Below, in pieces: positions 49,879-60,234 of a DNA stretch of 64,000 bases; the stretch's first letter is position 1; each line of letters begins with the position of its first letter. Origin of the DNA: DASRDU01 sp035560235 (GTDB taxonomy: Bacteria > Acidobacteriota > Blastocatellia > RBC074); the NCBI GenBank assembly GCA_035560235.1, contig DATMAG010000079.1:117716-181715 (forward strand). Reading direction: 5' to 3'. A program made the position numbers and the translations under genes. The notes beneath the pieces are model-generated. The model made no database searches, was not told the origin of the DNA, and worked only from the letters and a program-made list of their open reading frames with translations.

Positions 49879-51813
49879 ATGATTTCCCCCAGAATTCTCG
49901 TCGTCGAAGACGAAAGCATCGTGGCAGAAGACATCAGAGAGCGCCTGCAACGGTTTGGCTATGAAGTGGCCGATGCCGTTTCATCGGGCGAAGCCGCGAT
50001 TGCCAGAGCCGCAGGCCTGCGCCCGGACCTGGTGCTGATGGACATCAGTCTCAGCGGCGCGATTGACGGCATCGAAGCAGCCGAAAAAATTCATGAACAG
50101 TGGGACATTCCGGTTGTTTTTCTGACCGCCTACTCTGACAGCGGCACGCTGCAGCGCGCCCGCTCTTCGGGTTCATTTGGCTATCTGCTCAAGCCGTTCG
50201 ATGAAAGAGAACTGCGCGCGACGGTCGAAATCGCGCTTTACCGGCACCGGCTCGAAAAGGAACTGAAGGAGAGCCGCAACCGGCTGGCCATCACGCTGCA
50301 AAGCATCGGCGACGGCGTCATCTCGACCGACAGTCACGGCATCATCACCTATCTCAATCCGGTCGCTGAGGAACTGACCGGCTGGACCAAAGAGGAAGCC
50401 ACCGGACGTGAACTGTCCGAGGTTTTCAACATCCTCGATGAAACCACCGAAGCCGTCGCGCCCAACCCGATGACCAGGGCCATTCGCGACGGGGTGATCG
50501 TCGGTCTGCAGAATCACACGGTGCTGGTTTCGAGATCAGGTCGGCGCGTCTTCATCGAAGACAGCGCCGCGCCGATCAGGGATGAAAAGGGCCGGATCAC
50601 CGGCGGCATTCTGGTCTTTCACAGCGTCAACGAGCGCAGGCACCTGGAGGATCAGTTGCGCCAGGCGCAGAAGATGGAAGCCATCGGGCGGCTGGCCGGT
50701 GGCATCGCGCATGATTTCAACAACATCACGACGGTCGTTTATGGTCAGAGCGAACTGCTGCTGAAGCGGCTCAGCGAAAGCGACCCGGCCCGCAACAACG
50801 TCGAAGAGATCAAAAAGGCCGGTGAACGCGCCGCCAGCCTGACGCGCCAGCTGCTCGCCTTCAGCCGCAAACAGATCCTGCAGCCCAGGGTTCTCGACCT
50901 GAATGAGATCATCCTCGAAATGGAGGACATGCTCCGGCGGCTGATCGGTGAGGACATTGAACTGACGCTCTCGCTTGCTCCGGCACTGGGCAAGGTCAAG
51001 GCCGATCCGGGTCAGCTTCAGCAGGTGCTGCTCAACCTCGTCATCAATGCGCGCGATGCCATGCCGCAGGGGGGGAGGCTGATCATCGAGACCGCCGACG
51101 TGGAACTGAGCGAAGGCCTCGCGTCTGAACCTGACACGGTCGCGCCGGGCCGTTACGTGATGGTGGCTGTCAGCGACACCGGCACCGGAATGACGCCGGA
51201 AGTGCAGGAGCGCATCTTCGAGCCGTTCTTTACGACCAAGGAGCAGAGCAAAGGCACCGGCCTCGGCCTCTCGACCGTTTACGGCATCGTCAGTCAGTCG
51301 GGCGGATGCATCCGGGTGCACAGCGAACCGGGAGCCGGAACCAGTTTCAGCATCTACCTGCCGCAGGCGGAAGAGGACATTCCGGAAGCCGGAGAGGCTG
51401 AGCCGCTGATTACAGCGCCTGCCGGGGGCGAAACCATCCTGCTGGTTGAAGACGAAGCCATGCTGCGCCGCCTCTTTCATGAAATTCTGGAGATGGACGG
51501 CTTCAATGTTCTCGAAGCCGCCAACGGCAGGGAGGCCCTGCAGATGTCCGAGCGTTATCAGGGCCGCCTCCATCTGCTCATCACCGATGTAATCATGCCG
51601 CAGATGAGCGGGTACGAACTGGCCGATCAGCTCCTGCAGCGCCATCCCGGTCTGAAAATCATCTTTATGTCCGGTTACACGGATGACGTTCAGGTGCAGC
51701 GCAGCATCAACAATCAGGGAGTGATGTTCATCCAGAAACCCTTCACGCCCGAAGCACTCGAACGTAAAATCCGCGAGGCTCTCGAACCTCAGTCCCCACA
51801 GTCTGCGGGCTGA
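49879..51813 (+). CDS. Hybrid histidine kinase, REC-PAS-HisKA-HATPase-REC
   Basis: The 644-residue protein starts with a receiver (phospho-acceptor Asp55 in LVLMDISLSG, Lys in LLKPFD). A PAS domain (about 135-255) follows, then a HisKA with His278 in GGIAHDFNN and a HATPase with DTGTGM and GTGLGLST. It ends in a second receiver (Asp570 in LITDVIMPQ). No DNA-binding output is present. The ATG at 49879 has AAGGA upstream. Close linkage to the GAF-PAS kinase suggests a phosphorelay: the first kinase could phosphorylate the N-terminal receiver and so control this kinase (inference). Confidence 0.92.
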   Translation: MISPRILVVEDESIVAEDIRERLQRFGYEVADAVSSGEAAIARAAGLRPDLVLMDISLSGAIDGIEAAEKIHEQWDIPVVFLTAYSDSGTLQRARSSGSFGYLLKPFDERELRATVEIALYRHRLEKELKESRNRLAITLQSIGDGVISTDSHGIITYLNPVAEELTGWTKEEATGRELSEVFNILDETTEAVAPNPMTRAIRDGVIVGLQNHTVLVSRSGRRVFIEDSAAPIRDEKGRITGGILVFHSVNERRHLEDQLRQAQKMEAIGRLAGGIAHDFNNITTVVYGQSELLLKRLSESDPARNNVEEIKKAGERAASLTRQLLAFSRKQILQPRVLDLNEIILEMEDMLRRLIGEDIELTLSLAPALGKVKADPGQLQQVLLNLVINARDAMPQGGRLIIETADVELSEGLASEPDTVAPGRYVMVAVSDTGTGMTPEVQERIFEPFFTTKEQSKGTGLGLSTVYGIVSQSGGCIRVHSEPGAGTSFSIYLPQAEEDIPEAGEAEPLITAPAGGETILLVEDEAMLRRLFHEILEMDGFNVLEAANGREALQMSERYQGRLHLLITDVIMPQMSGYELADQLLQRHPGLKIIFMSGYTDDVQVQRSINNQGVMFIQKPFTPEALERKIREALEPQSPQSAG

Positions 51814-51939
51814 TTTTCGCAGCCTGCAAATCTCTTCTCCGAAACTGCCGGACAGGCTGACAGTCCGTGCCGTGCTTCGTTTCAATATGCCGGTGTGAGC
51901 GATTCAGCGGAAGAGACAGAAAAAAATCGGCTCTGATTC

Positions 51940-51967
51940 CGGGGCTGTGACAAAAGTCATCGCCCCG
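51940..51967. other. 12-bp hairpin with AAAA loop
   Basis: Arms 51940-51951 and 51956-51967 pair with one mismatch and one G-U pair. It lies between the hybrid kinase and the monoheme protein gene and could end the first transcript or sit in the leader of the second. Confidence 0.45.
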
Positions 51968-52075
51968 ACTTTCACTGATCGTGTATTCCTGTGCCGTCAG
52001 GACGGCTGGCGATGCGCAGAACAATCATTTGACTGGCTGAAGATGAATACCCGAAGCGATTTCAGGAGAAAGACA

Positions 52076-53389
<1,314 letters not shown>

Positions 53390-53423
53390 CGCGGTGGCTC
53401 AGGAATTGCAGCAGGCTGAAAAT

Positions 53424-54836
53424 ATGAACACTGAAGCTGTCCAGTTTGAGCTTGCCGGTGAGCAGGCAGTCATCACGGCTGAACTGCTCGACAAGTACAA
53501 TCAGCCCGGCCCGCGTTACACGAGCTACCCGACCGCGCCCGAATGGAGCGATGATTTCGGCGTGGCCGAAACAGAAAGCGCGCTGGCCCGCTCGCGTCAC
53601 AGCGATGCGCCGATTTCGCTCTACTTTCATCTGCCGTTCTGCGAATCGCTCTGTCTGTACTGCGGCTGCAACGTCATCATCAACAAAAATCACGAAGTCG
53701 CCGCGCCCTATCTGGAACGGCTGAAGCGCGAGATCGAAATGTATGCCGAACGCATCAGGCCGGGCCGCAAGGTGGCGCAACTGCACTGGGGCGGCGGCAC
53801 GCCAACTTATATTTCCGCCGCACAGATCGAGGAGTTATTCAATCATATTCGTCAGCATTTCGAGTTCGCATCAGACGCTGAAATCGGCATTGAAATCGAA
53901 CCGCGCGTGACCACTTCGGAGCAGTGCCGCGTGCTGCGCCGCCTCGGCTTCAACCGTTTGAGCATGGGCGTGCAGGATTTCAATCCGCTGGTGCAGAAGA
54001 CCGTGCGGCGCATTCAGTCTTACGAGTCAACCAAAGCCCTTTTCGACGAGTGCCGCGAACTCGGCTTTGAGAGCATCAACATTGATCTGATTTACGGACT
54101 GCCGCATCAGACGGTCGCCACATTTGCTGAAACAGTAGACAAGGTCATCACGATCAATCCTGACCGCATTGCGCTTTTCAGCTACGCGCACGTGCCCTGG
54201 CTCAGGAAGCAGCAGGGGAGTTTTGCGCAGCACCTGCCGCTCGGCTTCGAAAAATTCCGCATCTTCCACACGGCGATTGAAAAATTCACCAGCGCCGGTT
54301 ATCGCTATATCGGCCTCGATCATTTCGCCCGCCCGGAAGATGAACTCTGTCGCGCGCAGGACGACCGGACGCTGCATCGGAATTTTCAGGGCTACACGAC
54401 GCGCGGCGGCTGCGATCTGTACGGCCTCGGCGTCAGTTCGATTGGCGGCTTCGCTGATGTCTATGCGCAGAACTGGCGCGAACTGCCGAAATATTACACC
54501 GCCATTGACGCGGGCACGCTCGCCACTATGCGCGGGATGCAGGTGAGCGCCGAGGACAAACTGCGCCGCGCCGTAATCAACCGCCTGCTCTGCCATTGCG
54601 TACTCGTGAAAGCGGAAATCGAGCGGGAATATGGAATCGGCTTTGATGAATTTTTCGCGCCGGAACTGGCACAACTGCGCGCGCTGGAAAGCGACGGACT
54701 GGCGCGTATTTCTGAAGACCGCATTGAAGTCACCGCCCTCGGGCGCATCTTCATTCGCAACATTGCGATGGTCTTTGACGCTTATCTGAAGAAAAGCGCC
54801 GCCGCTTCCGGCTCGCTCTTTTCCCGGACTGTCTGA
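53424..54836 (+). CDS. hemN: Oxygen-independent coproporphyrinogen III oxidase
   Basis: The 470-residue radical-SAM enzyme oxidatively decarboxylates coproporphyrinogen III to protoporphyrinogen IX without oxygen. The [4Fe-4S] site is CESLCLYCGC (Cys73, Cys77, Cys80, Cys82), typical of true HemN rather than HemW. Also seen are HWGGGTPTY, IEIEPR, NRLSMGVQDF, INIDLIYGLPHQT and the C-terminal wing. ATG 53424 is chosen; GTG 53394, 4 bases after the previous stop, is an alternative. It fits a genome with a high-affinity oxidase, since hemN serves low-oxygen growth. Confidence 0.94.
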   Translation: MNTEAVQFELAGEQAVITAELLDKYNQPGPRYTSYPTAPEWSDDFGVAETESALARSRHSDAPISLYFHLPFCESLCLYCGCNVIINKNHEVAAPYLERLKREIEMYAERIRPGRKVAQLHWGGGTPTYISAAQIEELFNHIRQHFEFASDAEIGIEIEPRVTTSEQCRVLRRLGFNRLSMGVQDFNPLVQKTVRRIQSYESTKALFDECRELGFESINIDLIYGLPHQTVATFAETVDKVITINPDRIALFSYAHVPWLRKQQGSFAQHLPLGFEKFRIFHTAIEKFTSAGYRYIGLDHFARPEDELCRAQDDRTLHRNFQGYTTRGGCDLYGLGVSSIGGFADVYAQNWRELPKYYTAIDAGTLATMRGMQVSAEDKLRRAVINRLLCHCVLVKAEIEREYGIGFDEFFAPELAQLRALESDGLARISEDRIEVTALGRIFIRNIAMVFDAYLKKSAAASGSLFSRTV

Positions 54837-55374
54837 CCCGGTCCCGCTGCTTCAGACCGCCCGCAAGATTCGTATTGACAGCCCATGAACCGAAAGCTTA
54901 TATTGCGGTTCGTCAGCAATCGTCAGTAATTCCCAGACAGATTCAACGGCAGGTCAGATGAAGGACTTCCCTGAAGAACTCCTGACTTCTGGCGCAGGAC
55001 GTCCATCCCTACATTCAGGCGCGTCCTGATGATGTCTTTCCGATGCGGAATCACAGGCGGGTGAGTGAACCGGCAGCGATTTCGGAACAATGGTCTGACT
55101 GGCTCAACCGGCATTCAGCCTCAAACCAGTTTCCCTGTACTTCACCACTCCTGATCAGCAGGAAACAACCAGCCTGAACCCTGACGCTTCAGGTCTGCGC
55201 CGCCTGTGGCCGCGCAGATGCTCACTGGAACCAGATAACCACAGGGCTGCCTGATTCTTCACCAGAGCCTGAAGCCTGCCAGAGCCTGAAGCCAGGCGCC
55301 AGGCTGCGACGGCCTTACTGCCCTGATCCCGTTTCAAAACAAGCTCAGTCCCAACTACAACAAAGGAGTAACTT
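54837..55374. other. 538-base region without a gene
   Basis: No reading frame here has convincing coding features. A consensus-like promoter is seen at 54875-54904. Downstream are weak dyads (AGGACG with CGTCCT, about 54996-55027) and a direct repeat of CCAGAGCCTGAAGCC near 55262-55291. The first 300 bases could hold a small RNA or a long leader for the beta-propeller gene. Confidence 0.5.
54875..54904 (+). promoter_or_regulatory. Sigma-70-like promoter
   Basis: TTGACA at 54875-54880 is separated by 18 bases from TATATT at 54899-54904. It points to the beta-propeller gene, which starts about 460 bases downstream. Confidence 0.6.
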
Positions 55375-56466
55375 ATGTCCGTAAACAAACTTTTCACCGC
55401 CGCCCTGGCGCTGCTGCTGACTGTCGGCCTCTCGCTCGAAGCCCGGTCACAGGTCACTGTCGTCAACACCGTTACGGTTGGCGGACAACCGGCTGGCATT
55501 GCGGTGGATCCGACCAACAACCGGATTTTCGTAGCCAACAGGTCAGCCAACTCGATTGATGTCATCAACGGCGCAGACGACACCGTTCTGACCAGCATTC
55601 CCACCGGCGCCGGTACGACTCCGACCGCGCTGACCATCAATCGCCTGCAGAACCGGCTCTATGTGGCCAATGCCGGAAACTGCTCGCTTTCGGTCATTGA
55701 CACCAATTCGCTGACGGTGGTCAATACGATTTCACTGATCAATCCGAGTTTCCCGGCCATCACCGCGACTTCGCTGGCCAATGTGCGCAACATCTCCTTC
55801 TCGACCGATCCGGTCAACGGCCCCAGGATTTACGTCCCGCTGATTACTGCCGCCGGTGGCCGACTGGCGATTGTCAATCCGGCCACATCTCCCAATCCAG
55901 TGGGAGTTGTTGCGCTGCCAGGCGTCAGCCCGGTCACCACGCTGGTTCAGCCGACTTCTGCAAGCAGCATCCGAGTGGTTATCGGCTACGCCACTGTCGC
56001 AACTAATCTGACGTATCTCAATCTTCCGGCAGGAACCCTGACAGCCGGGCCTGCCGTTGGCGTCGGGACAACGAACCTGGCGCTCAATCTCTTCTTCAAC
56101 ATCGTCTTCGCGCATCGCGGAACGACTCCTGGAACGACTCCGACGATTCTCTCAGGATCACCCGGCACGGTTACCGCCAATACCACGGTCGGCAACGGCC
56201 CAGGCGACATCGGCGCAGCCTATGCCAAAAACTACGTGGCTAACGCCGCGAGCAACACCGTCAGTGTGGTTGACACGTTCTGCTGGGCGCCAGGTACTGT
56301 CGAAACTCCGGGCGGCCCCTGCGACAATCCCAACCGGTTCACAGTCATTCAGACCGTGATGGTCGGCACATCTCCGTGGGGCGTGGGTGTCAACGCCTCC
56401 ACCGGCAAAATCTACGTCGCCAACAACGGCTCAGGCACGGTCACAGTTCTTCAGAATCCTAATTAA
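55375..56466 (+). CDS. YVTN-type beta-propeller surface protein
   Basis: The 363-residue protein has a signal peptide (LFTAALALLLTVGLSLEARS) and repeated YVTN-like blades: GGQPAGIAVDPTNNRIFVANRSANSIDVIN, LTINRLQNRLYVANAGNCSLSVID, AYAKNYVANAASNTVSVVD and GVNASTGKIYVANNGSGTVTVL. It is probably a seven-bladed secreted propeller that binds a partner or ligand. AAAGGAG directly precedes the ATG. A rho-independent terminator follows. Confidence 0.88.
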   Translation: MSVNKLFTAALALLLTVGLSLEARSQVTVVNTVTVGGQPAGIAVDPTNNRIFVANRSANSIDVINGADDTVLTSIPTGAGTTPTALTINRLQNRLYVANAGNCSLSVIDTNSLTVVNTISLINPSFPAITATSLANVRNISFSTDPVNGPRIYVPLITAAGGRLAIVNPATSPNPVGVVALPGVSPVTTLVQPTSASSIRVVIGYATVATNLTYLNLPAGTLTAGPAVGVGTTNLALNLFFNIVFAHRGTTPGTTPTILSGSPGTVTANTTVGNGPGDIGAAYAKNYVANAASNTVSVVDTFCWAPGTVETPGGPCDNPNRFTVIQTVMVGTSPWGVGVNASTGKIYVANNGSGTVTVLQNPN

Positions 56467-56500
56467 TCAGCCTGGCCGCAGTGGTCAGTGTCTGAATGTG

Positions 56501-56541
56501 AAAAGCCCCGGCGAGTCCCGCGTCTCACCAGGGCTTTTTTT
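56501..56541 (+). terminator. Rho-independent terminator after the beta-propeller gene
   Basis: Arms 56501-56515 and 56524-56538 pair with two mismatches, and a run of seven T follows to 56541. It is the clearest intrinsic terminator in the window and contrasts with the T-less long hairpins. Confidence 0.85.
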
Positions 56542-56811
56542 CTGTCCCTGAGCATCTCTCCAGCGCTTCTCTGCCAGCCTGACCTTTCCGGTAATTCCAC
56601 TCGCCTGACGATCGGGGTATTTTTCTCAATCCGCGCAAGTTTCCTGAGCCGCGTGTGGAAAAGTCCGCACGCTTCGCGCGTAAGTGGCTCAAATTGCGCG
56701 CGCGTGAGCGGGGCACGCCAAATGCTGAAACAGCAAACAGGCGGGGCTGGATATTTCAATCCCTGCCTGATCCTGGTTCAGAGCGATCATCACTGCATTT
56801 TCAGCGATACT
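56542..56811. other. Upstream region of the cco cluster
   Basis: Together with the terminator this makes a 345-base gene-free stretch. The promoter of the cbb3 operon is expected here, but I see no FNR-type TTGAT-N4-ATCAA box. A shadow frame runs through it from 56488 in the ccoS phase. Confidence 0.5.
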
Positions 56812-56991
56812 ATGGAAATTCTGTTCGTGCTCATCGGATTCAGTCTGCTGGTTGCGCTGTTCTTCCTGGGCTGTTTCATCTGGGCCGTCAGGACAGGACA
56901 GTACGAAGATCGTTATACCCCCGCCATCAGAATGCTGTTCGAGAATTCTCAATCAGGATCAACTCCATCTTCCAAAACTTCGGAGGAATAA
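56812..56991 (+). CDS. ccoS: cbb3 oxidase maturation protein CcoS
   Basis: The 59-residue protein has one N-terminal helix and the CcoS phrase ALFFLGCFIWAVRTGQYED followed by TPAIRMLFE. CcoS is needed for heme and copper insertion into cbb3 oxidase. Its place at the head of the cluster, 3 bases before ccoNO, is less usual; it often follows ccoI. Confidence 0.85.
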   Translation: MEILFVLIGFSLLVALFFLGCFIWAVRTGQYEDRYTPAIRMLFENSQSGSTPSSKTSEE

Positions 56992-56994
56992 TTT

Positions 56995-59220
56995 ATGCAG
57001 AGTGCAAGCCTCCCGGCAGAGGGACTGGCGTCGGGCGAGACTGTGGTTGAAGACCTGCGCGTGGAAAAATTCGCTTACGACAACAAAATCGTGCGCGATT
57101 TCGCCATCGCCATGGTGATCTGGGGCATCGTCGGATTTCTGGTCGGCCTGATCGTCGCGCTTAAACTCGTCTTTCCAGGTTTTCTGGGATTCATTCCACA
57201 GCTCTCTTATGGTCGTCTGCGCCCGCTGCACACGAACGCGGTGATCTTTGCCTTCGCGGGCAATGCGATCTTTGTCGGCGTCTATTACTCGCTGCAGCGG
57301 CTGTGCAAGGCGCGGATGTACAGCGACCTGCTCAGCAGACTGCATTTCTGGGGCTGGCAACTGATCATCGTGTCAGCCGCGCTGACGCTGCCGCTCGGCT
57401 TTACGACGAGCAAGGAGTACGCCGAGCTGGAATGGCCGATTGACATTGCGATCACGCTGGTCTGGGTTGTTTTCGGCGTCAATATGATGGGGACGATCTT
57501 CAAGCGCCGTGAGCGGCACATGTATGTCGCCATCTGGTTTTACATTGCCACGTTCGTCACCGTCGCGCTGCTGCACGTCGTCAATTCATTTGAACTGCCG
57601 GTCAGTCTGCTCAAGAGTTATTCGGCCTACGCCGGTGTGCAGGACGCGCTCGTGCAGTGGTGGTACGGACACAACGCGGTGGCCTTCTTTCTGACGACGC
57701 CGTTTCTGGGGATTATGTACTACTTCATCCCGAAGGCGGCTGATCGTCCGGTCTATTCCTATCGCCTCTCGATCGTTCATTTCTGGGCGCTGATCTTTTT
57801 GTACATCTGGGCCGGGCCGCATCATCTGCTTTATACAGCGCTGCCGGACTGGGCGCAGTCGCTCGGCACGGTCTTTTCGGTCATGCTGATTGCGCCGTCG
57901 TGGGGCGGGATGGTCAATGGCCTGATGACGCTGCGCGGGGCGTGGGATCGCGTGCGCGAAAGCGCGGTGCTGAAGTTCCTGGTCATCGGCGTGACGGCTT
58001 ACGGCATGTCCACGTTCGAGGGGCCGATGATGTCGCTCAAGAACGTCAATGCAATCACGCATTACACCGATTACGTCATCGGGCACGTGCATCTGGGCGC
58101 GCTGACCTGGAACGGCGGCCTCGCGTTTGCGATGCTCTATTACATTCTGCCGCGCATCTACCGCACTGAACTCTACTCGAAAAAGCTGGCCAACTGGCAT
58201 TTCTGGTTTGCGACGCTCGGCGTGCTCTTCTATGCGGTCCCGATGTACATTGCCGGAATCACGCAGAGCCTGATGTGGAAGGAGTTCACGCCCGACGGTG
58301 CGCTGCGCTATCCGAACTTCCTCGAAACCGTGACACAGATTCTGCCGATGTATATGCTGCGCGTGGTCGGCGGTTCGCTTTACATCGTGGGCGCGATTTT
58401 TGCCGCGTGGAATCTGTACAAGACCGCAAAGCAGGGAGCGCTGGTGGAGAATGAAGCCGCTGAAGCTCCGGCGCTCGAACGCGTGGCCGCAGCGGAACAC
58501 GGGCCGGAAGCGTGGCACCGGCTGCTTGAAAGCCGCCCCCTGCGCTTCACGGTCGTTTCATTCATCGTCGTCTTTGTCGGCGGAGTGATCGAATATATGC
58601 CGACGGCGCTCATCAGATCGAACATTCCGACGATTGCGAGCGTGCATCCGTACAAGCCGCTCGAACTCGAAGGCCGCGACATTTACATTCGCGAAGGCTG
58701 CAACACCTGTCACTCGCAGATGGTGCGCCCGTTCCGCTCGGAGACTGAGCGGTACGGCGAATACTCGAAGGCTGGTGAGTTCGTCTATGACCATCCGTTC
58801 CTCTGGGGGTCGAAGCGCACCGGGCCGGATCTGCACCGCGTCGGCGGCAAGTATCCCGATTCGTGGCATTACCTGCATATGCAGGATCCGCGCTCGACCT
58901 CGCCGAATTCGATTATGCCCGCCTACACGTGGCTCTACGACGCAAAGACCGATCTGAGCCATACCGAAGGCAAGATCATCACGCTGCGGCGACTGGGCGT
59001 GCCTTATCCAGAAGGCTACGAAACAAAGGCTGTGGCTGACGCGCAGGCCCAGGCGTCAGAGGTCGCTGAACGGCTGAAGAAGGAAGGCTTCCCCGTTCCG
59101 GCAGATCGTGAAATCGTGGCGCTGATCGCTTATCTGCAGCGGCTCGGCACCGACATCAAGGCCGCGCCGCAGCAGCCGATGGCGCAAACGGGCAGCAGCG
59201 GCGAAACCGCACAGAAATAG
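56995..59220 (+). CDS. cbb3 cytochrome oxidase, fused CcoN-CcoO subunits
   Basis: The 741-residue protein joins the catalytic 12-helix CcoN part (about 1-490) to the monoheme CcoO part (about 520-741). CcoN has heme/CuB histidines in LRPLHTNAVIF, QWWYGHNAVAFF, WAGPHHLLY and YVIGHVHLGAL. CcoO has the heme site CNTCHSQMVRPF at about residue 570 and Met in SIMPAYTWL. The N-O fusion is known in Bacteroidetes and Acidobacteria. The enzyme reduces oxygen with high affinity. GGAGGA lies 8 bases upstream of ATG 56995. Confidence 0.94.
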   Translation: MQSASLPAEGLASGETVVEDLRVEKFAYDNKIVRDFAIAMVIWGIVGFLVGLIVALKLVFPGFLGFIPQLSYGRLRPLHTNAVIFAFAGNAIFVGVYYSLQRLCKARMYSDLLSRLHFWGWQLIIVSAALTLPLGFTTSKEYAELEWPIDIAITLVWVVFGVNMMGTIFKRRERHMYVAIWFYIATFVTVALLHVVNSFELPVSLLKSYSAYAGVQDALVQWWYGHNAVAFFLTTPFLGIMYYFIPKAADRPVYSYRLSIVHFWALIFLYIWAGPHHLLYTALPDWAQSLGTVFSVMLIAPSWGGMVNGLMTLRGAWDRVRESAVLKFLVIGVTAYGMSTFEGPMMSLKNVNAITHYTDYVIGHVHLGALTWNGGLAFAMLYYILPRIYRTELYSKKLANWHFWFATLGVLFYAVPMYIAGITQSLMWKEFTPDGALRYPNFLETVTQILPMYMLRVVGGSLYIVGAIFAAWNLYKTAKQGALVENEAAEAPALERVAAAEHGPEAWHRLLESRPLRFTVVSFIVVFVGGVIEYMPTALIRSNIPTIASVHPYKPLELEGRDIYIREGCNTCHSQMVRPFRSETERYGEYSKAGEFVYDHPFLWGSKRTGPDLHRVGGKYPDSWHYLHMQDPRSTSPNSIMPAYTWLYDAKTDLSHTEGKIITLRRLGVPYPEGYETKAVADAQAQASEVAERLKKEGFPVPADREIVALIAYLQRLGTDIKAAPQQPMAQTGSSGETAQK

Positions 59221-59228
59221 AGGACACG

Positions 59229-59420
59229 ATGTACAAAAACGTCATGCAATCCATCGAAGGCATCGGCATCTATCCGCTCATTTCGCTGCTCATGTTCTTT
59301 CTCTTCTTCGTTGCTGTCCTTGTCTGGTTCGTCCGGGCCGACAGGGGCTGGCTGAAGAAGATGGCGGAGCTGCCGCTCGATTCATCCGAGACAAATCATC
59401 AATCTCAGCAGGGGGAATAA
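59229..59420 (+). CDS. ccoQ: cbb3 oxidase small subunit CcoQ
   Basis: The 63-residue protein has one helix (IYPLISLLMFFLFFVAVLVWFV) followed by a short charged tail starting RADRGWLKKMAELPLD, the standard CcoQ plan. It starts 8 bases after ccoNO and ends 2 bases before ccoP. Confidence 0.85.
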   Translation: MYKNVMQSIEGIGIYPLISLLMFFLFFVAVLVWFVRADRGWLKKMAELPLDSSETNHQSQQGE

Positions 59421-59422
59421 TC

Positions 59423-60094
59423 ATGCGTGGATTCGAGAAGGACAAACTGCTGGAGAATCACGAGGCAGACGGAATCAGGGAGTTCGATAACGACCTGCCG
59501 CTCTGGTGGTTCACCGGTTTCATCTTCACGATTCTCTTTTCGTTCGGTTATCTGGTCTATTACCACGTCTCTTACGGCCCGTCATCGCAGGCCGAATATG
59601 AACAGGAGGTCGCCGTCTGGACGAAGCAGCCCGAAGGCGGCGCCGCGGAAGCAAAGGCCGCGCCGGTCGAACCGCTCACTGACTTCGCTTCGCTTGACAA
59701 GGGCCGCGCGATCTTCACCGGCACGACCAACAACTGTTTCGTCTGTCACCGTCCTGATCTGGGCGGACAGGTTGGCCCGAATCTGACCGATGATTACTGG
59801 ATCCACGGCGGCGATCTGGCTTCGATTATGAAGAGCATTCGCACGGGTTATCCCGACAAGGGTATGCTGCCCTTCGGCAGCGGCGCGCGACTCAGCGATG
59901 AGCAGGTGCTGCAGGTGGCGAGTTTCATTCTTTCGCTGAAAGGCTCGAACCCGCCCAACCCGAAACCGGTGGATCTGGCCCGCGAGAAGAAATGGATTGA
60001 CGGCCAGCCCGCCGACGCGCCCGAAAAGCCGAAGGAAGAAAAGGCCAAAGCAGAAAAGCCAAAGGAAAACAAGGTCGCTACCCTGAAGAAATAA
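59423..60094 (+). CDS. ccoP: cbb3 oxidase subunit CcoP, monoheme
   Basis: The 223-residue protein starts with the CcoP N-terminus (DGIREFDNDLPLWWFTGFIFTILFSFGYLVYYH) and has one cytochrome c domain (CFVCH, then GPNLTDDYWIHGG, MLPFGSGARLSDEQVLQVASFI) and a Lys/Pro/Glu tail. Typical proteobacterial CcoP has two hemes and about 300 residues; here only one heme domain is present. Confidence 0.92.
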   Translation: MRGFEKDKLLENHEADGIREFDNDLPLWWFTGFIFTILFSFGYLVYYHVSYGPSSQAEYEQEVAVWTKQPEGGAAEAKAAPVEPLTDFASLDKGRAIFTGTTNNCFVCHRPDLGGQVGPNLTDDYWIHGGDLASIMKSIRTGYPDKGMLPFGSGARLSDEQVLQVASFILSLKGSNPPNPKPVDLAREKKWIDGQPADAPEKPKEEKAKAEKPKENKVATLKK

Positions 60095-60100
60095 TCAGTT

Positions 60101-60226
60101 CCCGTGGGCGCGAGCGTCCAGCCTGGGAGCGCGAGCGTCCCGCTCGCCGGGTCTGCGGAACGGAGCGGGTAAATTTCACCCTGCTGTGATTGAGAGTCAG
60201 GCGAGCGGGACGCTCGCGCTCACGGG
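60101..60226 (+). promoter_or_regulatory. Competing hairpins between ccoP and ccoG
   Basis: A right arm at 60200-60226 can pair with either of two left arms. Copy B (60128-60148) pairs perfectly over 21 bases with 60200-60220. Copy A (60101-60119) pairs over 19 bases, one as G-U, with 60208-60226. The A pairing reaches the first Gs of the ccoG ribosome-binding site (GGGGAGAG, 60224-60231); the B pairing leaves it free. The arms use the G/C-rich word GCGCGAGCGTCC. Confidence 0.8.
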
Positions 60227-60234
60227 GAGAGAGC

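Noticed and set aside
55262..55291. Direct repeat of CCAGAGCCTGAAGCC as a mobile-element end
   Set aside because: Only two adjacent copies of about 15 bases with no element between them; probably local slippage.
56542..56811. FNR/ANR box upstream of the cco cluster
   Set aside because: No TTGAT-N4-ATCAA-like sequence could be found, so oxygen control by FNR is not supported from here.
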